From contig CAVOUJ010000056.1 of NCBI GenBank assembly GCA_963699535.1, positions 8,903 to 72,902 of the forward strand: a DNA stretch of 64,000 nucleotides, read 5' to 3'. This stretch comes from VBDM01 sp963699535 (GTDB lineage: Bacteria; Pseudomonadota; Gammaproteobacteria; Burkholderiales; SG8-39). The translations under genes were made by a program, and so were the position numbers. Positions 28,999 through 38,285 of this stretch are shown here, in pieces. Under the pieces are notes generated by a model that was not told the DNA's origin, made no database searches, and saw only the letters and a list, made by a program, of their open reading frames with translations. Numbering within the stretch: position 1 is the stretch's first letter; every line of letters begins with the position of its first letter.

Positions 28999-29325
28999 AT
29001 GAACGAACATATCCATCACGTCAGCGACGCCACATTCGAGCCCGAAGTGCTGAAATCCGAGGTCCCGGTGCTGGTGGACTACTGGGCTGAATGGTGCGGC
29101 CCCTGCAAGGCGATCGCGCCCGTACTCGACGAAGTCGCCAAACAGTATTCGGGCAAGCTCAAGGTCGCCAAGGTGAACGTGGACGAGAACCAGGAAATCC
29201 CGAGGAAGTACGGTATCCGCGGCATCCCGACGCTGATGCTTTTCAAGAACGGCAACGTGGAGGCGCAGAAGGTGGGAGCCCTGTCGAAGTCGCAGCTGAC
29301 CGCGTTCCTTGACAGCAATATCTAA
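28999..29325 (+). CDS. trxA: Thioredoxin
   Basis: A 108-residue thioredoxin with the redox-active WCGPCK motif at about residues 31-36, preceded by VLVDYWAEWCG and followed by the cis-Pro segment GIRGIPTLMLFKNG. It reduces disulfides of cytosolic proteins, including ribonucleotide reductase encoded at 49.3-53.4 kb. A GAGGAA ribosome-binding site precedes the start. It lies directly upstream of rho, the common proteobacterial arrangement. Confidence 0.97.
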   Translation: MNEHIHHVSDATFEPEVLKSEVPVLVDYWAEWCGPCKAIAPVLDEVAKQYSGKLKVAKVNVDENQEIPRKYGIRGIPTLMLFKNGNVEAQKVGALSKSQLTAFLDSNI

Positions 29326-29349
29326 AGACCCTATCCTAGCTTCGCAAGG

Positions 29350-29368
29350 CGGGCGGCATAGCCGCCCG
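29350..29368 (+). repeat. Hairpin in the trxA-rho intergenic leader
   Basis: CGGGCGGC / GCCGCCCG, an 8-bp stem with a 3-base loop, 24 bases after the trxA stop and about 105 bases before rho. No T-run follows, so read-through or Rho-dependent attenuation in the rho leader are both possible. Confidence 0.4.
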
Positions 29369-29472
29369 GCACCCGGCGCCTGAAGGCAGTATCCAGGCGC
29401 ACATCCTCCCCGTTTCGGTTCCCAGTTTTCCGCGCGAACGGTCTGAGGTCGTTCATCCCGCTTGAGCGTTTT

Positions 29473-30732
29473 ATGCACTTATCAGAACTGAAAACACAGC
29501 ACGTCAGCCAGCTACTTGAGATGGCGACGGCCAACGAAGTCGACGGCGCGAACCGCATGCGCAAGCAGGAGCTGATCTTCGCGCTCCTGAAGAATCGCGC
29601 TAAGAAAGGCGAAACCATCTACGGCGACGGCACGCTCGAAGTGCTGCCCGACGGCTTCGGGTTCCTGCGCTCGCCAGACACCTCCTACCTCGCGAGCACT
29701 GACGACATCTACGTCAGCCCCTCGCAAATCCGGCGCTTCAACCTTCACACCGGAGACTCAATCGAGGGCGAGATCAGGACTCCCAAGGACGGCGAGCGCT
29801 ACTTCGCGCTCGTAAAGGTCGACAAGGTCAACGCCGACGCTCCGGAGTCCTCCAAGCACAAGATCCTGTTCGAGAACCTGACGCCGCTCCATCCCGACGA
29901 GCACTTGAAGCTCGAGCGCGACATGAAGGGCGAGGAGAACATCACCAGCCGCATCATCGACATCATCGCGCCCATCGGCAAAGGTCAACGGGGGCTGATC
30001 GTCTCCCCTCCCAAGGCCGGCAAGACCGTGCTGATGCAGCAGCTCGCGCACGCCATCACGACGAACTATCCGGACGTGGTGCTGATCGTGCTCCTCATCG
30101 ACGAGCGTCCCGAGGAAGTGACCGAGATGGTGCGCTCGGTGAGAGGCGAGGTCGTGTCCTCCACTTTCGACGAACCCGCTTCTCGCCACGTGCAGGTCGC
30201 AGAGATGGTGATCGAGAAGGCGAAGCGCCTGATCGAGCACAAGAAAGACGTGGTGATTCTGCTCGACTCGATCACGCGGCTTGCGCGCGCCTACAACACA
30301 GTCGTGCCCGCTTCGGGCAAGGTGCTCACCGGGGGCGTGGACGCCAACGCCCTGCAGCGCCCCAAGCGTTTCTTCGGCGCCGCGCGAAACATCGAGGAAG
30401 GCGGTTCGCTGACCATTCTCGCCACGGCTCTCATCGATACCGGCTCCCGCATGGACGACGTGATCTACGAGGAGTTCAAGGGAACCGGCAACATGGAGAT
30501 TCACCTCGACCGCAGGATGTACGAAAAGCGGATCTTCCCGGCGATCAACGTCAACCGCTCCGGAACGCGTCGCGAGGAGCTTCTGATCAAGCCCGAGATC
30601 CTGCAAAAGGTCTGGGTGCTGAGAAAGCTGCTCTACCCGATGGACGACCTCGAGGCGGCGGAATTCCTGGTCGACAAGATCCGCGCCACCAAGAACAACG
30701 GGGACTTTTTCGACTCCATGAGGCGCGGCTGA
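29473..30732 (+). CDS. rho: Transcription termination factor Rho
   Basis: A 419-residue Rho helicase of standard length. The N-terminal RNA-binding domain begins MHLSELKTQHVSQLLEMATA; the primary-site cold-shock fold has DGFGFLRSPDTSYLASTDDI; the ATPase domain has the P-loop PPKAGKTVLMQQLA, Walker B VVILLDSITRLARAYN, and the Q-loop VLTGGVDANALQRPKRFFGA. Hexameric RNA-dependent ATPase that terminates transcription. Confidence 0.98.
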   Translation: MHLSELKTQHVSQLLEMATANEVDGANRMRKQELIFALLKNRAKKGETIYGDGTLEVLPDGFGFLRSPDTSYLASTDDIYVSPSQIRRFNLHTGDSIEGEIRTPKDGERYFALVKVDKVNADAPESSKHKILFENLTPLHPDEHLKLERDMKGEENITSRIIDIIAPIGKGQRGLIVSPPKAGKTVLMQQLAHAITTNYPDVVLIVLLIDERPEEVTEMVRSVRGEVVSSTFDEPASRHVQVAEMVIEKAKRLIEHKKDVVILLDSITRLARAYNTVVPASGKVLTGGVDANALQRPKRFFGAARNIEEGGSLTILATALIDTGSRMDDVIYEEFKGTGNMEIHLDRRMYEKRIFPAINVNRSGTRREELLIKPEILQKVWVLRKLLYPMDDLEAAEFLVDKIRATKNNGDFFDSMRRG

Positions 30733-30800
30733 TTGCCCCAGCAAACCGTTTGCCGGATAATTCCCCCTCGATTGACGCGATACGACATCAAGGACAGGCC

Positions 30801-31040
30801 ATGAAGGCGAAGATCCACCCGGAATACAAGGAAATCAACGTGACCTGCAGCTGCGGGAACACGTTCAAGACCAGCTCCACGCTCGGAAGGGACCTGAAGG
30901 TCGAGGTGTGCTCTTCCTGCCACCCGTTCTATACGGGCAAGCAGAAGATCGTCGATACCGCCGGACGTGTGGAGAAATTCCGCCAGAAATACACGAAGAA
31001 GAAGCCCGCGACGAAGGCGGAGAAACAGGCCACGGCCTGA
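30801..31040 (+). CDS. rpmE: 50S ribosomal protein L31 (zinc-binding type)
   Basis: A 79-residue L31 with the start at MKAKIHPEYKEINVTCSCGN. The zinc-binding (C+) set is present: CSCGN and CSSCHPFYTG. The C-terminal tail is Lys-rich. An AGGA element precedes the ATG. It follows rho by 68 bases and is closed by an intrinsic terminator. Confidence 0.96.
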   Translation: MKAKIHPEYKEINVTCSCGNTFKTSSTLGRDLKVEVCSSCHPFYTGKQKIVDTAGRVEKFRQKYTKKKPATKAEKQATA

Positions 31041-31110
31041 GCGCGCCTCGGGCGGCAAGGGCCCTGACAACGGCGTCTGCGGGCTTGAGTGAACTCAGGC
31101 AACCGACAGG

Positions 31111-31136
31111 AAAGGCAGCTTAGGCTGCCTTTTTTG
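31111..31136 (+). terminator. Intrinsic terminator after rpmE
   Basis: Stem AGGCAGC / GCTGCCT (extended by A:T pairs) with loop TTAG, followed by a T-run. It ends the trxA-rho-rpmE group. Confidence 0.85.
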
Positions 31137-31162
31137 TTTGGCCGTCGACAGAAGGCAAGCGC

Positions 31163-32779
31163 ATGAGCTTCGCGAACGCCCGCATCGAAATGCCGCCCGC
31201 CCCCGCTACGCTCGCGCTGCTGCTCCTCGCGTACCTGCTGCCCGGCCTGATCGGGCACGATCCCTGGAAGGCGGAGGACGCCATCGGCATAGGGATCGTC
31301 CAACAGCTGCTCGAGCACGGGAGGTGGACCATACCGCATCTCGCCGGGGAACCGTACTGGGAGGACGGCCCCTTCCATTACTGGATCGCGGCGCTGACCG
31401 CGAAGGTTTTCGGGCCGATCCTCTCCCCCCACGAGGGCGCGCGTCTCGCGAGCGGAGCACTCATGGCGGCGACCCTTTACTTCGTGCACCTCGCCGGCCG
31501 CGAACTGTACGGGAAGATCGAAGGCTTGGGCGCCGTGCTCGTCCTGCTCGGCTGCCTGGGCCTCCTCGTGCACGCGCACGAAACGCTCGCAGAGATCAGC
31601 ATGCTCGCCGGGCTGGCGCTCGCCTGGTACGGCATCGCGCTCGCTCAGCGAAGGCCGCAACGCGCCGGCTGGCTTCTCGGCGCCGGGCTGGCCGTCGCCG
31701 CGCTCAGCAAAGGGGTCCCCGCGGTGATCGCTCCGGTCGCCCTCACGCTTGCCATTCCCATCGTCTCCGCGGCTTGGCGGCGGCGCGAATACCTCGCTAC
31801 GCTCACCACGGGACTTGCCGTGATGCTTGGCTCCAGCGGCGCCTGGCTTGCTCTCGCACAAGCGCACACACCCGGGCTCGCGTTGGCCTGGCTGCACGAC
31901 AACGCAATGCAATTCGTCGTTCCCCCCATCGCAGTTCTCGGTTATTGGGCAAAGACTCTCGCCTGGACGACCTGGCCGGCGTGGCCGCTCGCTCTCTGGG
32001 CTCTTTGGGAGCGGCGCCGCCGGACGTTCGAGCCCGGCACGCGCATGCTGATCGCCGCGTTTGCCGCCTCCTTCTCCGTGCTCTTGGCCACCAAGGATCC
32101 GCGCGAAGTGTATGCGTTGCCACTGCTGTTGCCGCTCGCGCTTCTTGCCGGCGCCGGCGTCCCGAGCTTGCGCCGCGGTGCTTCCAACGCGCTCGAATGG
32201 TTCGGCGTAATGACGGCCGGGTTCCTCGGCGCGGTCGTGTGGCTGGGATGGTTTGCGATGATGACGGATTTTCCTCCGGCCATAGCGCGCAACTTCGCCA
32301 AGCTCGAACCCGGTCACATACCCCGTTTTTCCTGGATGGTGTTTGCTACCGCGCTGACGTTCACAGTGGCGTGGATTTGGCTCGTTCTGAAGAGCGAGCG
32401 CTCGACTTTCCGCAGCGTGACCTTCTGGGCGGCCGGCATGACGCTCCTCTGGGGTCTCGGTATGACTCTGCTGCTCTCATGGATCGATTACGGGAAGTCA
32501 TACCGCCCGGTCGCGCAGTCGCTGAAGAAACACATCCCCGCGGGCACCCGCTGCATCGAAAGCCGGGGCCTGGGCGAGCCGCAGCGGGCGGTGTTCGACT
32601 ATCACGAAGGAATCGTCACGCAGCGGCTTGAGCTGCAAGCCGGGGGCCGCTGCCCGCTGCTCCTCGTACAAACGCGCCCCGGAGAACCCGACGGTGTGGG
32701 TTCCGGCTGGAGACTTCTCTGGGAAGGCAGCCGGCCGCGCGATCGCGAACGCTTCCGGCTCTATAGACGACAATCGTGA
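31163..32779 (+). CDS. ArnT-like membrane glycosyltransferase (GT-C/PMT family)
   Basis: A 538-residue polytopic protein with about twelve hydrophobic segments. The first periplasmic loop carries HDPWKAEDAIGIGIVQQLLE and EPYWEDGPFHYWIA, the acidic pattern of GT-C enzymes that use undecaprenyl-phosphate sugars (ArnT/PMT). It probably transfers a sugar to a lipid A or envelope acceptor, but donor and acceptor are unknown. Its stop overlaps the pgi GTG start, so the two genes are translationally coupled. Confidence 0.8.
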   Translation: MSFANARIEMPPAPATLALLLLAYLLPGLIGHDPWKAEDAIGIGIVQQLLEHGRWTIPHLAGEPYWEDGPFHYWIAALTAKVFGPILSPHEGARLASGALMAATLYFVHLAGRELYGKIEGLGAVLVLLGCLGLLVHAHETLAEISMLAGLALAWYGIALAQRRPQRAGWLLGAGLAVAALSKGVPAVIAPVALTLAIPIVSAAWRRREYLATLTTGLAVMLGSSGAWLALAQAHTPGLALAWLHDNAMQFVVPPIAVLGYWAKTLAWTTWPAWPLALWALWERRRRTFEPGTRMLIAAFAASFSVLLATKDPREVYALPLLLPLALLAGAGVPSLRRGASNALEWFGVMTAGFLGAVVWLGWFAMMTDFPPAIARNFAKLEPGHIPRFSWMVFATALTFTVAWIWLVLKSERSTFRSVTFWAAGMTLLWGLGMTLLLSWIDYGKSYRPVAQSLKKHIPAGTRCIESRGLGEPQRAVFDYHEGIVTQRLELQAGGRCPLLLVQTRPGEPDGVGSGWRLLWEGSRPRDRERFRLYRRQS

Positions 32780-34350
32780 GCCGGCTCACCCGATCGACCG
32801 CCTGGGTGTCGCTCGCTGCGCACCGGAGTAAGCTCGCCGACACGACGCTCGCCCAGCTCTTCGCGGCCGATGCTTCGCGCGCCACGCGGTTTTCACTCGA
32901 ATCCAGTGAGATCCTGCTCGACTATTCCAAACACCGTGTCGACGCAGAGGCGATGCGGCTGCTCGCAGGGCTGGCGGCACAGGCGCAGGTCCCTCACTGG
33001 ATCGGCCGCATGTTCGCCGGCGACCCTATCAACAACACCGAGGCGCGCGCCGCCCTCCATGTAGCCTTGCGCGCCAAAGGCGGGGCTCTCCCGGAGGAAC
33101 GGGACGTAATGCCCGCCGTTAAAGGCACCCGCGAGCGTATTCGCCGTTTCGTCGATGAAGCGCTGCGCGGCGCTCTCAAGGGCGCTGACGGCCGCGCGAT
33201 CACCGACATCGTCAACATCGGCATCGGCGGCTCGGACCTCGGTCCGCGCATGCTGTCGCGCGCTTTGCGGAAATTTCGCAAACCCGGCCCGCGAATTCAC
33301 TTCGTCGCCAATATCGATCCCGCCGACCTCGAGGCGACACTGGCCGGTCTGGTGCCCGGGACGACCTTCTTCATTGTCGCCTCGAAGACGTTTACGACCG
33401 CCGAGACTCTGGACAACGCGGCGCGAGCGCGGGCCTGGATCCAGGCCGGGCTCGGAGGATCCGCCGATGTCTCGCGTCATTTCGCGGCGGTCACGGCAAA
33501 TGTCCAGGCAGCGACGGCGCTCGGCATTGCACCCGAGCGCGTGTTTCCTCTCTGGGATTGGGTAGGCGGACGCTACTCGGTGTGGTCTGCGGTAGGCTTG
33601 CCGGCTGCATTGACGGCCGGGATGGACGCTTTCGAGGATCTGCTCGAAGGCGCGCGCAACATGGACGCGCATTTCCGCAGCGCGCCCCTCGAGCGCAACA
33701 TGCCCGTCGTGCTCGCGCTGCTGGAAATCTGGTGCGTCAATTTCCTCGGCGCCCAGACCCGCGCGGTGATTCCCTATTGCGAGGACCTGCGCGATTTTCC
33801 AGCATACCTGCAGCAGCTCGAGATGGAATCCAACGGCAAGCGCATCGACCGCGATGGGAACGAGGTCGACTACGCGACCGCGCCCGTTGTTTGGGGCGCG
33901 GCCGGCACGCCGAGCCAGCACTCCTTTCATCAGCTACTCCACCAGGGGACCCATCTGATCCCGGTCGATTTCATCGTAGTCGGACAAGGCGCTTCCTCTC
34001 CGGCGCAGGCGGCGCTTGCAGCCAATGCCCTTGCCCAAAGCTCAGCTCTCGCATTCGGCAATCCCGTTCCGGATGCACCGCACAAGGCCCTTCCAGGAGA
34101 TCGCCCGTCGAGCACCCTGCTCCTCAAACGCCTGACCCCGCGCGCCCTGGGCGAACTGATCGCGCTGTACGAGCACAAGGTGTTCGTCGAGGGCGCGATA
34201 TGGAACCTGAACAGTTTCGACCAATGGGGGGTCGAGCACGGCAAGCATCTCGCGCGCACGCTGCTCCCGAGACTGATCGAGGGGGGAGAAATTGCCGGGA
34301 TCGACTCATCCACCCGTGCGCTGCTCGCTCGCCTGCGCGATGGCGGTTGA
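32776..34350 (+). CDS. pgi: Glucose-6-phosphate isomerase
   Basis: A 524-residue glycolytic/gluconeogenic isomerase. Signatures: GIGGSDLGPRMLSRALRKF, VASKTFTTAETLDNA for phosphate binding, GGRYSVWSAVGLP, MESNGKRIDRDG with the catalytic Glu, HQGTHLIPVDFI with the catalytic His, and the C-terminal FDQWGVEHGK with the catalytic Lys. The start is a GTG at 32776 overlapping the stop of the glycosyltransferase gene (GTGA). Confidence 0.97.
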   Translation: MSRLTRSTAWVSLAAHRSKLADTTLAQLFAADASRATRFSLESSEILLDYSKHRVDAEAMRLLAGLAAQAQVPHWIGRMFAGDPINNTEARAALHVALRAKGGALPEERDVMPAVKGTRERIRRFVDEALRGALKGADGRAITDIVNIGIGGSDLGPRMLSRALRKFRKPGPRIHFVANIDPADLEATLAGLVPGTTFFIVASKTFTTAETLDNAARARAWIQAGLGGSADVSRHFAAVTANVQAATALGIAPERVFPLWDWVGGRYSVWSAVGLPAALTAGMDAFEDLLEGARNMDAHFRSAPLERNMPVVLALLEIWCVNFLGAQTRAVIPYCEDLRDFPAYLQQLEMESNGKRIDRDGNEVDYATAPVVWGAAGTPSQHSFHQLLHQGTHLIPVDFIVVGQGASSPAQAALAANALAQSSALAFGNPVPDAPHKALPGDRPSSTLLLKRLTPRALGELIALYEHKVFVEGAIWNLNSFDQWGVEHGKHLARTLLPRLIEGGEIAGIDSSTRALLARLRDGG

Positions 34351-34394
34351 CTCGGGGGACGACGGGACTTAGGCTGGCGGAAACGGAGAAGACC

Positions 34395-34601
34395 ATGAAC
34401 GAAGACAGCTTCAACCTCAGCATACGCAAGTTCCTGAAAACAGTCGGCGTGAGCTCTCAGCGCGAGATCGAACAGGCGGTCGCCAAGGCGCGCGCCGGCG
34501 GTGCGATCAAGGGCAACGAAAGATTCCCCGCCTCGGTCACGCTGGAGGTGCCCGGGCTCAAGCTCTCGGTCAAGTTCGACGGCAGAATTGACCTCGAATA
34601 G
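34395..34601 (+). CDS. DUF6494-type small protein
   Basis: A 68-residue protein starting MNEDSFNLSIRKFLKTVGVS, with a helical N-terminus (SQREIEQAVAKARA) and a C-terminal beta pair (VTLEVPGLKLSVKFDGRIDL). The pattern fits the DUF6494 family of short proteobacterial proteins with no known function. GGAGAAG precedes the start. It sits between pgi and the FAD oxidase on the same strand. Confidence 0.75.
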   Translation: MNEDSFNLSIRKFLKTVGVSSQREIEQAVAKARAGGAIKGNERFPASVTLEVPGLKLSVKFDGRIDLE

Positions 34602-34612
34602 CCGCGACCCTC

Positions 34613-36004
34613 GTGAACAAGCCCCGGGAACTGAGCCCCACCGTTCTCGACGAGCTGCGTGCACTTCTCGGCGAGCGGCTCGCCACCTCGCACGGGGTGC
34701 GCGAGCACCATGGAAAGGACGAATCGTATTTCCCGTATGCGCTGCCGGATGCGGTAGCGTTCCCGGAATCCACGGCGGAGGTGCGCGATATCGTCAACCT
34801 CTGTCGGCGCCACAAGACACCGATGATTCCGTTCGGGGTCGGCACCTCGCTCGAGGGACACGTGCTGGCTATCCACGGCGGGGTCTGCATCGATCTCTCA
34901 CGGATGAACAAGGTGCTCGCCATCCACGAGCACGACCTTGACGCAGTGGTTCAGGCAGGTGTCACGCGCAAGCAGCTGAACGAGCATATCCGGCACACGG
35001 GTCTCTTCTTCCCCGTCGATCCGGGAGCCGATGCGACCCTCGGAGGCATGGCCGCAACCCGGGCTTCGGGCACAAACGCGGTGCGCTACGGCACGATGCG
35101 CGAGAACGTGCTCTCGCTCACCGTGGTGCTGGCGGACGGCCGGATCATCACCACGTCGCGTCGCTCGCGCAAGTCGGCAGCAGGATACGAACTGACGCGG
35201 CTGTTCGTCGGATCGGAAGGGACCTTGGGTATCATCACCGAGCTGACGGTGCGCCTGTACGCAATGCCCGAGGCAATGTCCGCCGCGATCTGCTCGTTCC
35301 CCGACATGTCGGGAGCGGTGAACACCGTGATCCAGACCCTGCAGGCGGGAATACCCATCGCGCGCAGCGAGGCGCTTTGCGCAACGACCATGAAGGCGAT
35401 CAACGCCTACTCGAAGACTGGCTACCGCGAGCAGCCGACCCTGTTCCTCGAGTTCCATGGCACCCAGGCCGGCGTTGAGGAGCAGGCAGAGCTGGTGCAG
35501 GAACTCGCCCGCGAGAACGGCGGCATGGACTTCGAGTGGACGACCAAGGCCGAGGACCGCAACCGGCTATGGGCTGCGCGCCATCAGGCGTATTTCGCGT
35601 GCCTGCAGCTGAGGCCCGGCTCGCGGGCTGTTTCAACCGACGTCTGCGTTCCGATCTCGCGCCTCACAGAGTGCATCGTCGAGACCTCCAAGGACATCGA
35701 GCGGGCCTCGATGCCGATCCCGCTTTTCGGCCACGTCGGAGACGGCAACTTCCATTGTGAGATCCTCATTCGGCCTGACAGCGAAGCCGATCTGGCGGAG
35801 GCAAGGGAATTCAACGAGCGCGTCGTGAACCGCGCGCTCGCCATGGAAGGCACGTGCACTGGCGAGCACGGCATCGGTTTCGGAAAGATGGCGTCCTTGC
35901 GGAAGGAATTGGGCGAAGCGGTCGATCTGATGGCCACGCTCAAGCATGCCATCGACCCACAGAACCTGATGAATCCCGGCAAAGTCGTGAAAATTCCGGA
36001 TTAG
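34613..36004 (+). CDS. FAD-linked oxidase, GlcD/D-lactate dehydrogenase-like
   Basis: A 463-residue VAO/PCMH-fold flavoprotein that oxidises a 2-hydroxy acid such as D-lactate or glycolate. The FAD pyrophosphate loop is IPFGVGTSLEGHVLAIHGGV, followed by DPGADATLGGMAATRASGTN and GSEGTLGIITELTVRL. The C-terminal domain has PLFGHVGDGNFHCEI and TGEHGIGFGK, with metal/substrate-binding His and Glu residues of D-lactate dehydrogenases. GTG start at 34613, 11 bases after DUF6494. GlcE/GlcF partners are absent, favouring a single-subunit D-lactate-type enzyme. Confidence 0.88.
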   Translation: MNKPRELSPTVLDELRALLGERLATSHGVREHHGKDESYFPYALPDAVAFPESTAEVRDIVNLCRRHKTPMIPFGVGTSLEGHVLAIHGGVCIDLSRMNKVLAIHEHDLDAVVQAGVTRKQLNEHIRHTGLFFPVDPGADATLGGMAATRASGTNAVRYGTMRENVLSLTVVLADGRIITTSRRSRKSAAGYELTRLFVGSEGTLGIITELTVRLYAMPEAMSAAICSFPDMSGAVNTVIQTLQAGIPIARSEALCATTMKAINAYSKTGYREQPTLFLEFHGTQAGVEEQAELVQELARENGGMDFEWTTKAEDRNRLWAARHQAYFACLQLRPGSRAVSTDVCVPISRLTECIVETSKDIERASMPIPLFGHVGDGNFHCEILIRPDSEADLAEAREFNERVVNRALAMEGTCTGEHGIGFGKMASLRKELGEAVDLMATLKHAIDPQNLMNPGKVVKIPD

Positions 36005-36010
36005 GTCCAA

Positions 36011-36027
36011 AAGGGGCTACGCCCCTT
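36011..36027 (-). terminator. Possible terminator between the convergent FAD oxidase and orn genes
   Basis: Stem AAGGGGC / GCCCCTT with a 3-base loop between two convergent genes. On the minus strand the stem runs into TTTT, a short T-run, so it could end orn transcripts. Confidence 0.4.
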
Positions 36028-36082
36028 GGGATCCCCCAATCCGAGGCCGCCGAAAAGCACCTCCCTCGCACAGGCATTGCCG

Positions 36083-36628
36083 CTAAAGCTTCAGGAAGTT
36101 TTCCCTGTAGTACTTCAGCTCGTCGATCGACTCGTAGATGTCGGCGAGAGCCTCGTGCTTGCTCTGCTTGACGAGGCCCTTCGCGATTTCCGGTTTCCAG
36201 CGCCGCGCCAGCTCCTTCACGGTGCTGACGTCGAGGTTCCTATAGTGGAAGTAGGCTTCCAAGCGCGGCATGCGGCGGGCGAGGAACCTGCGATCCTGAC
36301 AGATCGAATTGCCGCACATCGGCGAGGTATTCGCGGGTACGTGCTGCACCAGAAATGCAAGAAGCTGCTGCTCCACCGCAGCCTCATCCAGCGCTGATGC
36401 TCTGACTTTGTTGATCAGCCCGGAACGCGCGTGCGTACTCGAGTTCCACTTGTCCATCGCGCCCAGCACTTCGTCGGACTGATGAACGACCAGAACCGGC
36501 GCCTCGCCCAGGACGTTCAAATGCGAATCGGTGACGACTATTGCGACCTCGATGATGCGGTCCTTGTCAGGATCGAGCCCGGTCATTTCCAGGTCGATCC
36601 AGACGAGATTGTTCTGGTCCTGCGCCAT
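36083..36628 (-). CDS. orn: Oligoribonuclease
   Basis: A 181-residue DEDDh exonuclease that degrades short RNA and the dinucleotide pGpG, the end product of c-di-GMP breakdown. Motifs: WIDLEMTGLD (Asp and Glu), SICQDRRFL, and HEALADIYESI (His and Asp). Length and motifs are standard. It is relevant to the several c-di-GMP enzymes at 6.9-12.7 kb. It diverges from the M48 peptidase gene 60 bases away. Confidence 0.97.
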   Translation of the reverse strand: MAQDQNNLVWIDLEMTGLDPDKDRIIEVAIVVTDSHLNVLGEAPVLVVHQSDEVLGAMDKWNSSTHARSGLINKVRASALDEAAVEQQLLAFLVQHVPANTSPMCGNSICQDRRFLARRMPRLEAYFHYRNLDVSTVKELARRWKPEIAKGLVKQSKHEALADIYESIDELKYYRENFLKL

Positions 36629-36688
36629 CCCGCTCTTCCGTAGGTCTCTACTGTAGAATGGAATTGTCGCATAAACGAACTTCGCTCA

Positions 36689-37936
36689 ATGCATTGGTTT
36701 ACCGTCGCTTTTCTCATTGCGCTCGCGCTCGCCACTGCTGGACGGCTGTGGCTTTCAAGGCGGCACGTCCGGCACATTGCAGCCAACCGCGAAACCGTTC
36801 CGGCGGCGTTTGCCGGACGCATCTCGCTCGCAGCGCACCAGAATGCGGCAGACTACACAACTGTCAAGACCAGGCTCGGAACAGTCGAGACGCTGGCCGC
36901 CACCCTGTTGCTCCTCGTGCTCACTCTTGGCGGCGGACTACAGCTTCTCTCGGACGCCTGGGAACGCGTGTTCGAGGTGCGCAGCTACGCACACGGGGTC
37001 GCCCTGATCGTTTCAGTCGCGCTCATCTCGAGCGCCATAGACCTGCCCTTCAGCCTGTACCGCACGTTCGTGATCGAGGCGCGCTTCGGCTTCAATCGCA
37101 CGAGCCTGGCGCTGTTTCTCGCCGACCTCGCCAAGTTCGCAGCGCTCGGAGCGCTGCTGGGAATTCCTCTGGTTCTTCTCGTGCTCTGGCTCATGGCGAA
37201 GATGGGCAGCATGTGGTGGGTCTATGTATGGCTTGCATGGATGGCGGTCAACTTGCTTGTGGTCACGATCTATCCGACGCTGATCGCGCCCATCTTCAAC
37301 CGGTTCTCTCCGCTCGAGGATCCCGGCTTGCGCGCGCGGATCGAGTCCCTGCTCGCCAGGTGTGGATTTCGCGCTCGCGGTCTGTTCGTGATGGACAACT
37401 CCAGGCGCTCGAGCCATGGCAACGCCTATTTCACCGGTTTCGGCGCCGCCAAGCGCATCGTGCTGTTCGACACCCTGATCTCCCGCCTCGAGCCTCGCGA
37501 GATCGAGGCCGTGCTCGCGCATGAGCTCGGGCATTTCTCCCGCCATCATGTCTGGAAACGCATGGCGCTCGCGTCTGGCACGAGTCTGGCCCTCCTCGGG
37601 CTCCTCGCTTGGCTGATCGGACAGGAGTGGTTTTACGCTGCGCTGGGTGTGCGCTCTCAGAGCACGGCGATTGCGCTCGTTCTTTTCCTCTTGGTCACTC
37701 CGGCGTTCACCTTCCTGCTGCAGCCGCTTGCAAGCCTGTACTCGCGTCTCCACGAATTCGAGGCGGATGCCTACGCGGCGAGCCATGCGCCCGCTCGCGA
37801 CCTCGCGGGAGCCCTGGTCAAGCTCTATCAGGACAATGCGGCGACGCTCACACCGGACCCCGTGCACTCTGCTTTCTATGATTCGCATCCGCCGGCGATG
37901 CAGCGCATCGCCCGGCTGCAAACCTACCAGGCATGA
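36689..37936 (+). CDS. M48 (STE24/CAAX-type) membrane metallopeptidase
   Basis: A 415-residue polytopic zinc protease. The zinc motif is in LAHELGHFSRHH (HExxH), with the third ligand in HEFEADAYAASHA. The upstream segments DLPFSLYRTFVIEARFGFNR and FVMDNSRRSSHGNAYFTGFG are characteristic of the STE24 subfamily rather than HtpX. Bacterial members take part in membrane protein quality control; specific substrates are unknown. Start at MHWFTVAFL. It is followed by the pterin dehydratase gene 10 bases later. Confidence 0.93.
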   Translation: MHWFTVAFLIALALATAGRLWLSRRHVRHIAANRETVPAAFAGRISLAAHQNAADYTTVKTRLGTVETLAATLLLLVLTLGGGLQLLSDAWERVFEVRSYAHGVALIVSVALISSAIDLPFSLYRTFVIEARFGFNRTSLALFLADLAKFAALGALLGIPLVLLVLWLMAKMGSMWWVYVWLAWMAVNLLVVTIYPTLIAPIFNRFSPLEDPGLRARIESLLARCGFRARGLFVMDNSRRSSHGNAYFTGFGAAKRIVLFDTLISRLEPREIEAVLAHELGHFSRHHVWKRMALASGTSLALLGLLAWLIGQEWFYAALGVRSQSTAIALVLFLLVTPAFTFLLQPLASLYSRLHEFEADAYAASHAPARDLAGALVKLYQDNAATLTPDPVHSAFYDSHPPAMQRIARLQTYQA

Positions 37937-37946
37937 AAGGCTAAAC

Positions 37947-38276
37947 GTGGCCACGCTTGCTCAGATGAAATGCCGGCCGCTGCCCCCGGGGACAGCCGCA
38001 CTCGCTCGCTCGCGAATCGACGCGCTACTCAAGGAAGTGCCCGGCTGGTCCTACGACGGGAAAGTCATCTCGAAGGAGTGGTCTTTCAAAAACTATCACC
38101 AGACGATGGCATTCGTGAATGCGGTCGCCTGGGTCGCGCATCGCGAAGACCACCACCCCGACATGAGCGTGGGCTACAACCGCTGCCGGGTGGAGTTCAG
38201 CACGCACTCGATCGGAGGGATTTCGGAAAACGATTTCATCTGCGCGGCGAAGATCGAGGCGTTCACTACGCCGTGA
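37947..38276 (+). CDS. Pterin-4a-carbinolamine dehydratase
   Basis: A 109-residue PCD/DCoH-family enzyme that dehydrates 4a-hydroxytetrahydrobiopterin. The start is taken as GTG at 37947, which has GAAAGG six bases upstream and gives the usual N-terminal LAQMKC. The conserved region is WSFKNYHQTMAFVNAVAWVA, then the active-site HREDHHPD and TTHS-like FSTHSIGG. No phenylalanine hydroxylase lies beside it, so a role in molybdopterin or folate chemistry is also possible. Confidence 0.88.
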   Translation: MATLAQMKCRPLPPGTAALARSRIDALLKEVPGWSYDGKVISKEWSFKNYHQTMAFVNAVAWVAHREDHHPDMSVGYNRCRVEFSTHSIGGISENDFICAAKIEAFTTP

Positions 38277-38285
38277 CCCTTGGGG

